DNA from: Cranoglanis bouderius
Taxonomy: Eukaryota; Chordata; Actinopteri; Siluriformes; Cranoglanididae
NCBI GenBank assembly: GCA_023630585.1
Contig: CM042568.1
Span: forward strand, 2,520,016 to 2,584,015
Length of the DNA: 64,000 bases
Reading direction: 5' to 3'
Part shown: positions 63,501 through 64,000 of the stretch, piece by piece
Layout: every line of letters starts with the position of its first letter
How positions within the stretch are numbered: the first letter of the stretch is position 1
Program-made: the position numbers and the translations under genes
Notes under the pieces: generated by a model
Database searches by the model: none
Seen by the model: the letters and a program-made list of their open reading frames with translations, nothing else
Told to the model about the DNA's origin: nothing

Positions 63501-64000
63501 GCTCACAATGATTATGTATGAAAAGTGTCTGAACTCCAGCTGTATCAGGTGCAGGATCAGCTGGGGTGAGGTGCAAACACTGGCGCGTAGATAACAGACG
63601 AGTCAGGAATATTGTCGCAGACGCAGACGGTACGATATTCTGAAATAGATAACTCTAAATGGATCAATTGCAGTGCTATAAGAGGAATAAAACGCTACAG
63701 GAAGTGCTGTTAGAGGAAGTATACTAGAGGAAGTGCTGTTTTGGTAGCGAAACAAAAATAGTTAATAAGCAAGCTGGCTATGTTGTTTTAACATAAATGA
63801 AATTGTGTTACACTAAGAGGTGAAGAAGACGTGAGCAAGCGCAGTTGCCGTAACAGAAGGTCAAAAAGCGCAGACGGAGATGCTGTAAGCAGAAATAAAG
63901 TGAGGAATTAGCATTCGAGAGCGCAGACGCTCATCATTCATAATTTCTGTGAGGCGAGCAGGAGGCTGATGATGTTGACTTAACATTTTGTCTGACATTT
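63501..64000. other. Non-coding stretch with a family D fragment
   Basis: No gene. At about 63672-63720, CAGTGCTATAAGAGGAATAA AACGCTACAGGAAGTGCTGT TAGAGGAA is a minus-strand fragment of family D. Confidence 0.5.

Overview
This is a 64 kb stretch of animal genome that is almost certainly from a teleost fish. The repeat content says so: two copies of one Tc1-like DD34E transposon family, a Tf1/sushi-type chromodomain Ty3/gypsy retrotransposon, tRNA-derived SINEs with the fish-style box A/box B heads, a 5S-rRNA-headed SINE, a CR1/L2/Rex-like LINE ending in a TCTAA-type tail, and an extreme density of CA, GA and TA microsatellites. A siluriform (catfish) or other otophysan host would fit but is only a guess. 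I find no host protein-coding gene with an identifiable product and no functional tRNA, rRNA or other RNA gene. The window looks like a gene desert or the inside of a very large intron.

Layout. 0-3 kb: microsatellites, a deleted mariner-type transposon with a Tc1-type terminus nested in it, a dispersed repeat (here called family A) and a tRNA-SINE. 4-7 kb: a 25/27-bp minisatellite, then a 0.95-kb transposon with 13-bp perfect inverted ends and a Cys-rich coding remnant. 8-10 kb: a 5'-truncated LINE inserted into a family A repeat. 10-17 kb: CT-rich and 32-bp minisatellites, microsatellites, a MITE nested in another family A copy, and family D repeats. 17.6-19.6 kb: a family D repeat and a chimeric pair of Tc1 remnants. 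20.4-25.3 kb: a 2.1-kb AT-rich 23-bp array and a 1.3-kb 29-bp array. 25-35.7 kb: mostly single-copy sequence with SINEs, a SINE3-like element and several stretches that resemble conserved non-coding elements. 35.7-38.6 kb: the second Tc1 copy and a degenerate array. 39-50 kb: more single-copy sequence, families A, C and D, and a GTTA array. 50.98-56.59 kb: an apparently intact, very young LTR retrotransposon. 56.6-63.5 kb: further minisatellites (19-20, 17, 27 and 36 bp) and SINEs.

The only long coding region is the 1,460-codon Gag-Pol frame of the LTR element. It has 682-bp LTRs differing at three positions that I could see, a TTTAC target duplication, all catalytic motifs, a C-terminal chromodomain, and a primer-binding region that matches the predicted start of its own transcript (self-priming). 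Everything else coding is decayed transposase or reverse transcriptase. Many apparent open frames are by-products of tandem repeats. Conserved-element calls rest only on sequence appearance.
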